64,000 bases of DNA from Phoronis australis (Eukaryota; Phoronida; Phoronidae), in assembly GCA_002633005.1 (NCBI GenBank), contig NMRA01000671.1, positions 62,001-126,000 on the forward strand, given 5' to 3'. The position numbers and the translations under genes are program-made. Shown here one piece after another: positions 1-12,239 of this stretch. The notes under the pieces were generated by a model. It was not told where the DNA came from and ran no database searches. It worked only from the letters and a program-made list of their open reading frames with translations. Numbering within the stretch: the stretch's first letter is position 1; the number at the start of each line of letters is the position of its first letter.

Positions 1-480
1 TCCAACCCTCCCCCCACCCCAGCTCCCTGGTCACCCAAGAATTTTACATTCGGCTCCGCCGTTGTACACTCCGGAGGTTTACTCTTAACAAAGTTACATC
101 GTGGCAGAAGTTTATTAGTATCCCCAACAATATAACACACTCCGATTATTCCATGACATGCACAAATCGGGGCTACGATTGGATACCTAGTTGGAAAGGC
201 TCATTATTTTAGGAACCGAATTTGAGTGTCCCTCAGTATTGACTATTGGACTATTTGGAGGGTCACTGGAATTGATAAATGTCTACTCACAGGCACCAGC
301 CTCTAGATAGGTAAAGTGAACGTTTTATTACATGCTACTCGTGTAACACGTAACCAAAATGTAGTCCAATGCAAAAAGAACGTTTTGAGGTTAGATTAAC
401 CACATTCTAGAATATTCTGGGTTTCACCCAATCAGGCTGCTATAGACTGTTCGGGAGCACACTTCTAAGTAAGGCTGTAA
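1..480. other. Unassigned left edge
   Basis: No gene, known repeat or regulatory site could be recognised here. The first 60 bases are C-rich. The recurring array described to the right starts at about 480. Confidence 0.4.
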
Positions 481-3400
481 CAATAGTTTCCAACTAGAAA
501 GATTATTGTCAAGGCATGACAATAATGGACTCTGCGCGTGTATTACAGGAATTGTTATGGAAAATCATTGACAACAACCTGTTTATTAATATGAAAAGGA
601 ATTCTTTTTAAACAGTAGGAGAAATTACATCTTAATACTTTGAAGACCTTTGAACTAATTGACCCCTTCTGGTGCATTGTGAGCCCTGATGAGGGAATAA
701 GTGTATACTCGATTAAAAGTGTGGTTAATGCTAAGAATCTCAGATGTCTTACATGAAACTCTTTAGAATATGAGATGACAGAATTGGTCAAAGTTTCAGA
801 AGAAAAATGCACCTAACGACCCCATGGGGGTACCAAATGACCTGAAACTTTAGAATTCAAACTCAATCGCAAACAGATATGTAATTTTGAGATCTCTAGT
901 TTTAGTTTGCACTAAATGACCATTGGCCTATTTCTTCTGATTGGATGGGCATATTGATTAGTAAAGTAGGGTACTCGATTTGCATGTTGGTTTATACCAG
1001 TGTGCTGAAATTGAAAAGAATTCCTTGAAAATGCAGAAGATATAACATTTTTAACGTTAAATGACCTTTGCACTAATTGACCCTATCCGGTGCATTGTAA
1101 GCATATATAGGAAAGTTATTGCACAGCACGTGAAAAGTTTGTTTAATGCTGAGAATCACAGTTATCCAACGGTTGACACATCAGAATACTTGGAGAATAA
1201 AAAGGACAAATTTACAAAAGAAAACTGCACCTAATTACCCCCATGGTTGCACTAAATGACCTAAAATTTTGTATTTCGCATTGAATTAGAGGTACCAATC
1301 AGACTTGTGAATTTAGAGTGTCTAGCTCAAAATTTTAGTTTGCACTCAATGACCTTTGACCTATTTTCTCTGAATGGATGGCCTATTGCTTACTAAAGTA
1401 GGGTATTTCATTGACATCTAGGTTCATACCAATGTGCTGGAAATGAAGAGAATTCCTTGAAAAATGTAGGAGAAAACACCTTTTCAAAGTGGATGACCTT
1501 TGCACTAATTGACCCCATCCAGTGCATTACGAGCCCTTTTAGTAGAACTATTGCAAAGTCCATGAAGAGTATATTTAATGCTGAGAATCATAGTTGTCTA
1601 ACGGTTTAAACATCAGAATACTTGGTGAATGAAAAGGACAAATTTTCTGAAGAAATATGCATCTAACGACCCCATGGTTGCACTAAATGACCTGAAATTT
1701 TGTATTTCGAATTGAATTAGACGTACAGTGTAACAATCAGACTTGTGAATTTGAAGTGTCTAGCTCCAAATTTTAGTTTGCACCTAATTACCTTTGACCT
1801 GTTTTATCTGATTGGACGGTTCGATTACTTAGAAAAGTAACTTGTTTAAATTGCCTTGTTGACTTATACGTATGCACCGAATTTGAAAAAGATAACTTTA
1901 ACACCGAAGGAGGAGTAGCATTTTGAAAATTACATAACTTTTGCACAAAACAACCTTTTCCGGTGCAATATGGATTATGATTAGATAACGAATCAAATTT
2001 TTTGTACTGTCAAAAATCATATGCTGAATTTAAAGAACGTACCTGCAACCAATTTGGAGTTATTAAGTGTCAAAATGGTCGGAAGAAGAATAAGATGAAA
2101 TAGAATGCAATTGCGTATGCACACTTACAACTCTGCACCTGGTGTGTGCACATGCATAGTGAAGTATAGGTGCATTACACTGCATAGAAGTTGCATCCTT
2201 TATGTGAAAGAGAGCGATGTCCCTGGTAACTATGAAAGAGTATGAGTGTAAGGTAAGAATATCAACAGAAAACTGCACCTAATGACCCCACAGCTGAACC
2301 TAAAGACACCCAAGTTTGTGACTAAAATTTCGCTTATGAATTAAACTATATAAGTGATTATGTAAGGTCTAGCTCAAAAATCACAATTGCACTTAACGAC
2401 CTTTGACCCGAAACCCGGTTCCTTTTATCCGATTTAAATTCCAAGTAATTTTCGGGTGGACTTCTCTAGTAGCTGCTCGTGAATAAAATTCGGTAATTTA
2501 TTTAAAAACCTGTAAAAGAAGAAGCCGATGTTAACGGAATGCACTCCTTGACCTGTTTCGGGTCATTCCGGTGCATTTTGAACCAAATCCAAGTGATCAA
2601 TAGAATTAAATTAGCAATTGGTTGAACCACCATGAATTTGAACGCTCTCCCTAATGCATCAGTTAAGCACAAGCTGATTTAAAGTCTTAAACTTAACAGA
2701 AAACTACACTTAATGACCCCAAAGTTGCACCTAGTGACCCCAAATTTTGTGACTGAACTTCCTTGATGAATGATTATGGAAGATCTAGCTCAATAATCAC
2801 TTTTGCGCTTAATGACATTTGACAAAAAACTCAGTTCCCTTGATTCTATTGGAATTCAAAGTAAATTTCGGTTGCAAATCTCTCGTGCCTACATGCTAAC
2901 GAAATTCAAAAAAATATCTAAAAACCTACAGGAGGCGAAGTAATTTGACGGAAAGCACTCCTTGACCTATTTCGAGTCATTCCGGTGCATTTTGGGTGAA
3001 AATATTATAATCAAGAAATTCATTTCATTATCGTATTAACCACAGTGAATATGATTGTTGTAAGTGAATCGATGTAAGAGTAATAACAATTTGAAAAGGA
3101 AGGAAGAATAAGAAGAATAACTAGAACGCAATTGTGTATGCGCACCTACAACTCTGCGCGTGGTATACGCACATCTAGAATGGAGTACAGGCTTATTACA
3201 TTGCATAGAAGTTGAATTTGTTGTGTGAAAGACAGAGATATCCCTGCTAACTATGAAAGAACAAGAGTGAAAACTTAGATTATCAAGAGAAAATTCCACT
3301 TAATGACCCCAAAGTTGCACCTAATGATCCTAAAATTTATGAATGGATTTCCTTTGCGAATGAAAATGATATACATGATTATGTAAAGTCTAGCTCAAAA

Positions 3401-3570
3401 ATCCCTTTTGCACTTACTGACCTTTCTCCCAGAAATTCGATTCAGTTGATCAGATCGAAATTCCATGTAAGTTGTGGGTGCTCTTATATGGTACCAAGCT
3501 GTTCACGAAATTTGAAAGGCAATCTCAAAAATCGCAGAAGGAGAAGCACTTCAAAGAATTATACTGTTTT

Positions 3571-3895
3571 TTATTTATTTATTTATTTATTATTGTGATA
3601 TTTAAAATGAGGGTGGCCTCTTCAGTCATAGCACTGCTTTCCAAGGGGGCCCTCAACAAGAAAAACAGTAATATAATGTAATACAATGAAGTAACAAAAC
3701 AACAATGAAACATACGTAGCAAAGATACAATTAAAACAGGTTGAGAATTAAGACAATAACTAAATGACAAATAATGGTAAAAATTTAACTAAGACAGATG
3801 GAATAAATTAAGAAATGATTATAGACAGTGAGAGTATTTACGACAATGTAAAAAATGACATGATTAAGACAGGCAGGGTATAAACCCTCTGGCGG
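3571..3895 (-). mobile_element. 5'-truncated LINE 3' tail with AATA microsatellite
   Basis: On the minus strand this stretch ends in a run of (AATA)n, read as ttatttatttatttattat on the plus strand at about 3571-3593. It is preceded by a segment containing GAGGGCCCCCTTGGAAAGCA. That arrangement is typical of the 3' end of CR1/L2-type LINEs. No coding part remains. It lies inside the tandem array, which resumes near 3895. The inner boundary is approximate. Confidence 0.5.
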
Positions 3896-4136
3896 TCCTA
3901 TAGTGCATGTTGTGTCATTACACGTATTATCAATAGAATTTGATCGGCCAATGGTTGAACGACCATGAACTTCAACGCTCTTCCTAATGCATCATTTAAG
4001 TACACACTGATTAAAAAAGTCTTAATTTTTACACAAAACTGCACTTAGTTATCCCAAAGTTGCACCTAGTGAACCCAAATTCTTTAAATTCATGTATTTC
4101 AACATTAAAGGCCTTGGCCCACATGTTACATAAAAT

Positions 4137-5645
4137 TTACAGGATAACGCTGAGCAGCTTTTCCCTGAAAGCAGTGGCGTGAAATACAAGTTTCATTAGA
4201 TTAATCTGAGCAATGGGCTCCGACATTTTCATAAGTTTTACAAATTTATGTTTATTTGGTTCGCGCCAGCACCACTCAGGTATGAATGCAGTTCTCAGAG
4301 AGCAGTACATTTTACAAACACATATATAATGGTATTCATCTTCAATTAGGGACACACAGAAACAACACACACGGTATTTTTGGTCCACGAGAGTATGTCT
4401 ACCTTTCTCTATCATCAAGTTGTGGTTGGAGCAACGTAATTTAGCCATAGCTGCTAAAAATATATATGGAACATCACGCAACAGATAGGATTCCATTTCA
4501 AAATCAATTTTAAATGAGAAATATGTATTAAGTTTTGAGCTATTCTCCACAGCATAGCTCCAGTCTTGTAAAAAACAATCTTTAATTCGCTGCTCAAAAA
4601 TGACAAGAAACGATGCTTCGCAGCCAACTCCCTGATTGTACCATACCAAACCAAAACCATACCTTTGCAGCAAATTCCTAACAGATGAAGCCCAATTTTT
4701 CCTACCAGCCTCATCCAATGTGACAAGCTTGTCATAGACAGATTTTGGATTTCGATGTGCTGGCATTTTTAACAATTTAAACCAATACTTGATCAGTTTA
4801 ACAAACAGCTTTACATAAATTGGATACCTTCCCAGTTCTCCCAGGACAGCATGATTTGGACAGTTACTTCCAACACCCAGCAGTTGCTTACAGAATTTCA
4901 ATTGGACGCGCTCGATACTAGAGTATTCTTTAAATCCCCAAATCTCACTTCCATAGCTAATGATTGGGTATACCATTTTATCAAAAATCTCGAGTGCAAT
5001 TTTAGGTGAAAGTCGTCCACATTTTAACTGAAAACGTTTAATTGAAAAAATTGCTTTCTGTGCCTGGTGAGACAAAGTTTCCGTAGCTTGCGTCCAGACT
5101 AACTTAGGTGTAAGGCAAATACCCAGGTACTTATATGATGAGACGACATCAATTTTGTCATTTCCAAAATGCCATTTTTCGTATTTTCTCAATGGTCCGC
5201 CCTTTCTAAATACCATTATTTTTGTTTTTGTAAGGTTGACTTTCATACCCCAATCCTGACAGTATTCATGCAGAGCGTTAATTTGTTGCTGTAGTTTAAA
5301 TGCTGTCTCTGCACAACCAACCATATCATCAGCGTATAGCAACATACAAATTTGAGGCACATTCTCATTTACGTAAATTCCGCTAATTAAAGATTCTCTT
5401 AAGTAATCAACAAACTCGTTCAAATACATACTAAATAAAAAAGGACTAAGCATACACCCTTGGCGAGTACCACTGAAAAAGTCAGTTAACCCACGCTCAG
5501 TTCTTACACACGCTCTTAGCTTTGAATACATACTTTTCATCAATTTTAAAACACTACCATGTATTCCTATTTTTTGAAACCTATTCCACAAAAATTTATG
5601 TGAAATGCTGTCAAAGGCCCGAGAAAAAATCCACGTATATAGCAT
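4137..5645 (-). pseudogene. LINE ORF2 reverse transcriptase, catalytic palm and C-terminal tail
   Basis: A 502-codon open frame continuing the reverse transcriptase. It starts at motif A (SRAFDSISHKFLW), followed by GTRQGCMLSPFLFSMYLNEF (motif B) and the catalytic LLYADDMV (residues about 102-109, near 5325-5340). A long thumb/connection region and a C-terminal zinc-knuckle-like CCFC-x7-DEYHYICVCKMYC follow, as in CR1/L2-type elements. The frame is open throughout, so the loss of function comes from the upstream frameshifts. The initiator Met is not real; the frame is the downstream half of ORF2. Confidence 0.88.
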
Positions 5646-6165
5646 AAAATCTGCCCCTGCGCTTACTCAAGTACTTATGAACAATTCCTTGTAAGGTAAA
5701 AATTTGGTCTATTGTACTATACCCCTTTCTAAAACCAGCCTGAGCTTCGTTAAATAAGTCATTATCGTTGGCCCAACTTGTTAGACGAGCGTTTATGAGT
5801 TTCGTAAAAATTTTCCTGAGAACAGGCAGAAGTGAAATACCCCGATAATTATTGACGTCATTGACGTCCCCTTGCTTATGCAATGGACATATTATAGCGT
5901 CACACCAGGACTGAGGAAATTCCCCTGATCGTAGAGCACTATTAAAAATGTTTGTCAAAACAGGTGTTATATAATGTTTGGTTGACTTAAAGAGTTCATA
6001 AACGAGTCCGTCAAAACAGGAAGCCTTACGGTTCGGTAGGTCTCGAAGAACGACAAAAATCTCACTTTCGCTAAAATCATGATTCAATTGATTTGGGTCA
6101 TCTACCATACAATCATTACAATACACATCATGACTTGCCAAATTTCTTTCTATTTGTGCAATCAT
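5611..6165 (-). pseudogene. LINE ORF2 reverse transcriptase, N-terminal half
   Basis: Fingers and first palm part of a non-LTR reverse transcriptase. Visible blocks are NRKASCFDGLVYELFK, FPQSWCDAIICPLHKQGD, NNYRGISLLPVLRKIF, EAQAGFRKGYSTIDQIF and IYVDF, the start of motif A carrying the first catalytic Asp. The frame then runs to a stop, and the family sequence resumes in a different frame at 5645 (SRAFDSI). The motif A region is therefore split by a frameshift between about 5611 and 5640. Confidence 0.85.
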
Positions 6166-6355
6166 ACGTCCATTATCAGGATTTTCTTGGTTTAAGAGTG
6201 AGTGAAAGTGGCAAGACTATTCATCAGCAGAAATAGAAGTATCTGACGTCATTTTCCTTGAGCATGATCTTACTAGCTGCCAAAACGCTCTGGGATTGTT
6301 AACATTTTCAATTAAGTTTTTCCTCAGTCCATCTTTAAATAACTTTTCTTTTGAC

Positions 6356-7395
6356 TTAAAAGTCACTTTGAATTTTTGTCGCAAATTCTGTGTACTTATT
6401 AAAATTAACCTGATTACTATAGTGTCGGAAACCACGCAAAGCACAATTTCTCTCTCTTTTCAGCACCTCTAACTCCTCATCCCACCATGATGGTTGGATT
6501 TTCAAAAATTTAACCGCAGCATTGGAGTGTACAATCATGTCGCACGCAGCTGATTTATACATTTCAATTAACAACTGAACTCCGTCTTCAACTCGACAGC
6601 TCTCAATAAGATTCGCTATATCACTAGAGAACACTTGGAACCCACTGACAAACTTGTATATGAACTGACTACATCTTTCAGCCTTCCATCTAACTCTGTC
6701 ATATTCACGAACGACATAATTTGTGCTATGAACAGTGTGATCCTGTGACTGAGTGAAGCCGTGAAAAACACAAACAAGAGGAAGATGATCAGATACATCC
6801 AATAAATGATCTTTACTAATCCTTGGAAAATTAAAGGCATCTGAGTCGTACCATTCACCTGAAGGCAAAAATTCTGCTGAGTCGTCTTGAATATAATCGG
6901 AGAGTTTGCCAATTCTAGCATTAAGATCGCCTGCGACCAAAAAAGATACATCATCGTAGGCATTCAAAAGGGCATCTTCGATACCACTTCTCAAGATTTC
7001 CACACCATTCTTTTCAATTTGATTTTCATACACTGTCGCACCCTCAGCTGGCAAATAAACACAACAGAATAAAACATCATTTTCAGTACACAATAGACCC
7101 TTATCATTTAATAGAAAAACACCAAAATCGAAATCACATTTCACTCGAGTTACATACCGAGCTAAACATTTTTTACAAACACACATACTCCACCGGAGTT
7201 TCTACCGAACCTCTTTTTCTTTGAATTAACTTTACTGAAACATTTGTACCCAGGCAAAAAGTTATAAAACTGATTTTCGTTCATTGACCAGTTTCTGCAA
7301 CTCCAACTAAATCAAAAGAACATAAATAATCAACGATACTTTTCTTCTATGTTTTGCTGCCAAATCCGTGTACATTCCAGACTGTTGTACGTATT
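6356..7395 (-). pseudogene. LINE ORF2 endonuclease region, frameshifted
   Basis: Apurinic/apyrimidinic endonuclease-like domain of the LINE. The N-terminal strand is split over frames near 7395-7190 (VHGLAAKHRRK, then VGVAETG, which would hold the catalytic Glu). The main frame from 7186 contains GDLNARIG, matching the family motif around the catalytic Asp/Asn, and VSDHLPLVC, matching the C-terminal Ser-Asp-His motif. The enzyme would nick target DNA to prime reverse transcription. Frame breaks around 7190-7330 and again near 6400 make this copy inactive as read. Confidence 0.75.
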
Positions 7396-8137
7396 TTGCT
7401 TGTCCGTGAAGGCTCTGGGCCATGGCCAAACTGCTAGGCATTTCTGTAGATATCATGCTTGATTTCTTTAACCATTTTCTCTGCATCATCGTAAATAAAC
7501 TGCTTTCCACGCCAATAGAGCTAGTTGCATTCTTCATATTGTTTTCGTTTGAAAACGTGTAAATCTCCTTTCGGGCTTTTCTTAATTTCATCGAAAAATC
7601 TTCTGAGATGTGAATTGATTCATTGGTTTCTTCCTTCTTGTTGCTCATCACTTTGCGTTTGTCCTTCGACGAAAACTTGGCAATTATTGGTCTTTATTTA
7701 CCACGCTGCCGACGACCAATCCTTTGGGCGCGCTCAATACAGAGGCCCTCTAAATGAAGATCGTTTTTCAGGAATTGCACGATAATCTCTTCAGATTCTT
7801 CCCACGATTCACGCTCGTTCGAATCTGCATTTTTTTCTTCAAGTCCAAGGAACACAACATTGTCACGGCGTGACCGGTTCTCTAGGTCTTCCCCTTTCGA
7901 TTCAAGCTTTATAACTAGATCATGTAACAGCGCGTTCTCTTTGTGGGCGGTTTCTAGAGATTGCCGTAGGGACTCAATTTCAGAAGTAACCTTCTCAAAC
8001 TTTTCATTAGCCAAGTCGAAAATCTCTCTGTTGCTTACATCCTTCGAAGCCCCTGCGTTTTGTTTAGGACTCGACCTCGACATATATGAGCTTATTCCTC
8101 GTGTAACCGGCCTGGCACTAGGTGTGTCAACTGGCAT
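7307..8137 (-). pseudogene. LINE ORF1 (L1-like ORF1p), frameshifted
   Basis: The first part (8137 to 7694) begins with Met and has a Ser/Arg-rich N-terminus. A predicted coiled coil of heptad-like Leu/Ile/Glu sequence follows, then the block ENRSRRDNVVFLG, where L1-type ORF1 proteins start their RNA-binding domain, and ERAQRIGRR near its end. The frame then shifts near 7650-7700. Homology continues in another frame through HISEDFS and LRKARKEIY, which match the C-terminal region of such ORF1 proteins. Known members bind element RNA and act as nucleic-acid chaperones. The function assignment rests on family resemblance only. Confidence 0.6.
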
Positions 8138-11100
8138 GATTGATATTACGTAACACGTCTAATTCAATGTCAAGTGTAGGACGCTACGGACAGATTAAAT
8201 ATAGTACACAACAGTCACAAAACTCACAGAAATAAGACAAACGGACACCATTCAGGTCTTGGAGGGTCGAGACAGTTCTCGTGCAACTTCTGCATCACAA
8301 AGTTCACACTGAATAAGCAGAAAGTAGACACAATTGCCGGACAGCCCTTAACTTCCAAATTCTGTGACTAAACTTTATTTATGAATGGTGATCATATGCA
8401 TGATTATGAAACCTGAAGTTCAAAGATCACTTTTGCACTTTATGAGCTTTGACCCGGAAACTCGGTTCCATTGATCCGATTGGAATTCCAAGTAAATTTG
8501 GGATGCAGATCTCTAGTGCCTTCTTGCTATCAAAATTCGAAGAGTCTATCTAAAAACCTGCAGAAGGAGAAACAATTCGAAGGAATGCACTACTTGACCC
8601 TTTTTGGGACAATCCGGTGCATTTTGAGTCAAATCCCTGGGATCAATAGAATTTGATCGGCAATTGGTTGAACCATCATGAATTTGAACGCTCTCACTAA
8701 TGCATCAATTAAGTACAAACTGATTGAAAAAGTCTTTAACAAAAAGTGCACTTAATGACCCCGAAGTTGCGCCCAGTGACCCCCAAAAGTTTGTGACTGA
8801 ACTTCCTTTACGAATGGTAATCATATGCATGATTATGAAAGGTCTAGCTCAACAAACACTTTTGCAATTAATGACCTTTGACCCGGAAATTCGGTTCCCC
8901 TGGTCCGATTGGAAATCCGTGTAAATTTCTGATGCACTTCTTCAGTCCCTACTTGTTAACAAAATTCGATGAGTCAATCTAAAAGCTGTACAAGAAAAAG
9001 CATTTTGAAAAAACGCACTAATTGACCCGTTTCAGGTCATCCCAGTGCATTTAGGGTCGAAAAAGTATTATCAATATAAATCCCTTAACTATCTTATCAA
9101 TCACAATGAATATTATTGTTCTAAATGAATGAATGTAAGAGTGATTTACAATATGACAAGGAAAGAAGAAGAAGAATAAGAATAATAATAACAACTAGAA
9201 AAATTATTGTCACAGCGTGACAATAACAAACTCTGCGCGTGCGTATTAATGGAATTATTATGTCAAGTTACTGACAGCAACCCGTTTACCAATATGAAAA
9301 GGAATTTAAAATTGTAGGATAAATTACATATTCATTTTTGATGACCTTTCCCTTAATTGACCTGTTCCAGTGCATTATGAGCCCCGATGAGGGAGTAATT
9401 TTAAACTCGATTAAAAGTGTGGTTAATGCTAAAAATCACAGATGCTTTACTTTAAGCACTTCAGAATACAAGATGAATGAATTGGTCGAACTTTTAGAAG
9501 AAAAATGCACCCAATGACCCACGGGTGCACCGAATGTCCTGAAAATTTAGAATTCAAACTCAATCGCATTTAGTAAACAAATATGTAATTTTGAAGTCTC
9601 TAGCTCAAAATTTTAATTTTGCACTCAAGAAGCTTTGACCTATTTTTCTGATTGTTTAGGCCTATTGCGTAGTAAAGTAAGGTGTTCAATTGGCATTTTG
9701 ACTTACACTAGTGTGCTGAAATTGAAAAGAATTCCTTGAAAAACGTAAGAGAAATAACATTTTGAACGTTGTATGACTTTTGCACTAATTGACCGTATCC
9801 GGTACATAATAAACGTCTTCATGAGAATTATTGCAAAAGCCCATGAAAAATGTGTTTAATAGTGAGAATCACAGTTGTCTAACGGTTGACACATCAGTAT
9901 ACTTGGAGAATGAAAAGGTCAAATTTTCAGAAGAAAAATGCACCTAATGACCCCATGTTTGCACTAAATGACTTGAAACTTTGGATTCCAAATTGAGTTA
10001 CATGTGCCAATCAGACCTGTGAATTTGAAGTTTCTAGCTCAAATGTTTTTTGCACCTAATGACCTCTGACCTGTTTAACCTGATTGGATGACCCGATTAC
10101 TTAGAAAAGTAATTTTTAAAATTGTCATGTTGACTTATACCTGTGCACCGAATTTGAAAAAGAAAGCTTTAAAACTTGATAAGGAGTAGCATTTTGAAAA
10201 TAATATGACCTTTGCACCAAACGACCCATTCGGGTGCAATATGGAATATAATTATATAAGGAATCAAAATTTATATACTGTCAAAAATCATATGCTGAAT
10301 TGAAAGACCGTACCTGCACCCAATTTGGAGTTATTAAGCCTCAAAGCCGGTCGGAAGAAAAATAAGAATAAGAAGAATAAGAAGAACTAGAGAGATTATT
10401 GTCACCGCGTGACAATAACGGACTCTGCGCGTGCATATCACTGGAATTATTATGGGAAGTTACTGACAGCAACCCGTTTACCAAAGGAATTCTTTAAAAT
10501 TGTAGGAGAAATTACATATTAATTTTTTGATGACCTTTCCACTAATTGACCTTTTCCGCTGCATTATGAGCCCCAATGAGGGAATAATTGTTAACTCGGT
10601 TAAAAATGTGGTTAATGCTAGAAATCACAGATGTTTTACTTCAAGCACTTTAGAATACAAGATGAAAGAAGTGGTCAAACTTTCAGAAGAAAAATGCACC
10701 TAATGAACCCATGGGTGCACCAAATGAACTGAAATTTTTGAGTTCAAACTCAATCGCATTTAGTAAACAGATAGGTAATTCTGAAGTAATTCCAAGTAAA
10801 GTAGGGTATTCAATTGGCATGTTGACTTACACCAGTGTGTTGAAATTGAAAAGAATTCCTTAAAAAACTAAGAGATATAACATTTTGAACGTTACATGAC
10901 CTTTGCACTAACTGACCCTATCCGGTGCATTATAAGCGTCTTTAGGAAAATTATTGCAAAGCCCATGGAAATTGGGTTTAATGCTGATAATCCCAGTTGT
11001 CTAACGGTTGACACATCAGAATACTTGCTGATTGAAAAGGTCAAATTTTCAGAAGAAAAACGCACCTAATGACCCCATGTTTGCACTAAATGACTTCAAA

Positions 11101-11439
11101 CTTTGGATTCCGATTTGATTTACCTGTGGCAATCAGACCTGTCAATTTGAAGTGTCTAGCTCAGAATTTTAGTTTGCACCTAATGATCTTTGACCTGTTT
11201 CACCTGATATAAAGACCCGATTACTTAGAAAAGTAATTTTTTAAATTGCCTTATTGACTGATACCTGTTCACCGAATATGAAAAGAATAGCTTTAAAAAT
11301 GAAGAAGAAGTAGCCTGACCTTTGCACCAAATGACCTCTTCCGGTGCAATATGGAATATGATTATAAAACCAATCGAAATTTATGTACTGCCAAAATTTA
11401 CATGCAGAACTTAAAGAACATACCTGCACCCATTTTGGA

Positions 11440-11700
11440 AGTTGGTCGGAAGAAGAATGAGAATAAGAATAAGAATAAGAACAAGACGAATAAAATTGAA
11501 GAACACCCATGAACAACAGTACTCTGCGCTTGCACGCGAAGAGTAATAAGAAAAATAAGACAATAAAATACGTAAAACAGTAAAACTCTGGGCTTGCACT
11601 CGCACAGTAAAAAAATTGAAGAAAACCCCGGAACAACAGTACTCTGCGCTTGCACGCGCAGAGAAATAAAATTGAAGAAAACCCAGGAACAACAGAGCTC
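11440..11700. repeat. GAATAA-rich stretch and short tandem repeat with ACTCTGCGCTTGCACGC
   Basis: After a run of (GAATAA)n at 11454-11490, a unit of AATTGAAGAA, CCC, GGAACAACAG and ACTCTGCGCTTGCACGC appears at about 11497, 11613 and 11669 (the last truncated), with a variant near 11583. The ACTCTGCG...CGCAGAG parts can form hairpins. Related ACTCTGCGCGTG blocks occur in the array at about 530, 3150, 9230 and 10423. Frames here are low-complexity shadows. Confidence 0.6.
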
Positions 11701-11995
11701 TAGTTACAGTAGTAGTCTAGAGACAGTGTTCTGAAGTATTTCGCTGAAGGCATCATTAACTTGACCTCACTGACGTCGGGCCAATCAGTGCCAACATTAG
11801 TAAACACACACGGTAAAGAAATAAAGTTAACTAATCAAAATAGTGTCAGTAAACTTACCTGTAATCTCGCAGGCATAGACAAGGTAACCATGTTGTTTTT
11901 ACTATTGTCATTCTGTGTTAAGTCGGCTCAGTCAGCCTGACCACGTCGATCTAGTAAGAAAATTTAAGTTGGTGTATAAATGCTTAAACTTTCAG

Positions 11996-12239
11996 CTCAC
12001 AGACTCCGTGGAGTGGGCCAAGACAGCGCTGATGACAATCCAAACAGAATGTATGAATGAGCTTGAACGGAACTCAGCCCTTTGGGAAGTCGACAACTCG
12101 ACAACGACGGCCAGTAATGCCTCGGGCTCTGGCAACGCGACCAACAGCAATGTTACCACTGCGGCTTTCAAGCTTCCGTCATTCGTAACGAAAGTATTGT
12201 GCCCAGATGATTGCAGCTCCCATGGTAAATGCATCGACG
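11996..12239 (+). CDS. VWDE-like gene, exon: post-vWD segment and first half of EGF
   Basis: The first exon of the gene in the window. The acceptor is AACTTTCAG ending at 11995 and the donor CGACG/gtgagt follows 12239; the exon starts in phase 0 and ends in phase 1. It encodes LTDSVEWAKTALMTIQTEC and LERNSALWEV, a helical segment that VWDE-type proteins carry just after the vWD domain. A Ser/Thr/Asn linker with four N-glycosylation sequons (NST, NAS, NAT, NVT) follows, then the EGF start CPDDCSSHGKCIDG. The frame stays open upstream to 11915, but the splice signal and homology support 11996. Alternative starts were considered because no exon was found between 1 and 11996. Confidence 0.85.

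Larger units (their letters stand above)
4084..8354 (-). mobile_element. Near full-length non-LTR retrotransposon (LINE), degenerate
   Basis: A 4.27-kb minus-strand element with two reading frames: an ORF1 of the L1-type coiled-coil/RNA-binding class, and an ORF2 with apurinic endonuclease then reverse transcriptase. CCAAATTCT occurs at 4075-4083 and again at 8355-8363. The array sequence on the two sides joins smoothly there, since a uninterrupted array unit at about 2735 reads across the same point. This marks a 9-bp target-site duplication and both element ends. Frameshifts break both ORFs, so the copy is probably dead. The 3' end has no long poly(A). Clade was not resolved; the CR1/L2/jockey-like group is the best guess. 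Confidence 0.85.
480..11460. repeat. Diverged tandem array of ~425-bp units
   Basis: Corresponding segments (AAGGAATTCYTT followed by GTAGGAGAAA, then GCACTAATTGACC, then TCCGGTGCAT) start near 592, 1016, 1449, 1885, 2500, 2920, 3520, 8550, 8980, 9297, 9730, 10155, 10490, 10855 and 11280. This gives a unit of about 425 bp with many small gains and losses. Each unit carries three to five copies of a 14-bp motif close to TGCACYTAATGACC, for example at 817, 1249, 1350, 2272 and 2390. A larger segment beginning CTAGARARATTATTGTCA recurs at 497, 9197 and 10388, and another at 2074-2270 recurs at about 3090-3290. Two LINE insertions (3571-3895 and 4084-8354) interrupt the array. Short open frames inside it repeat between units with the DNA and look like chance frames, not genes. 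Confidence 0.8.

Noticed and set aside
2063-3299. Related minus-strand frames at 2063-2278 and 3036-3299
   Set aside because: They resemble each other because the underlying DNA repeats; divergence is not codon-like and both sit inside the tandem array.
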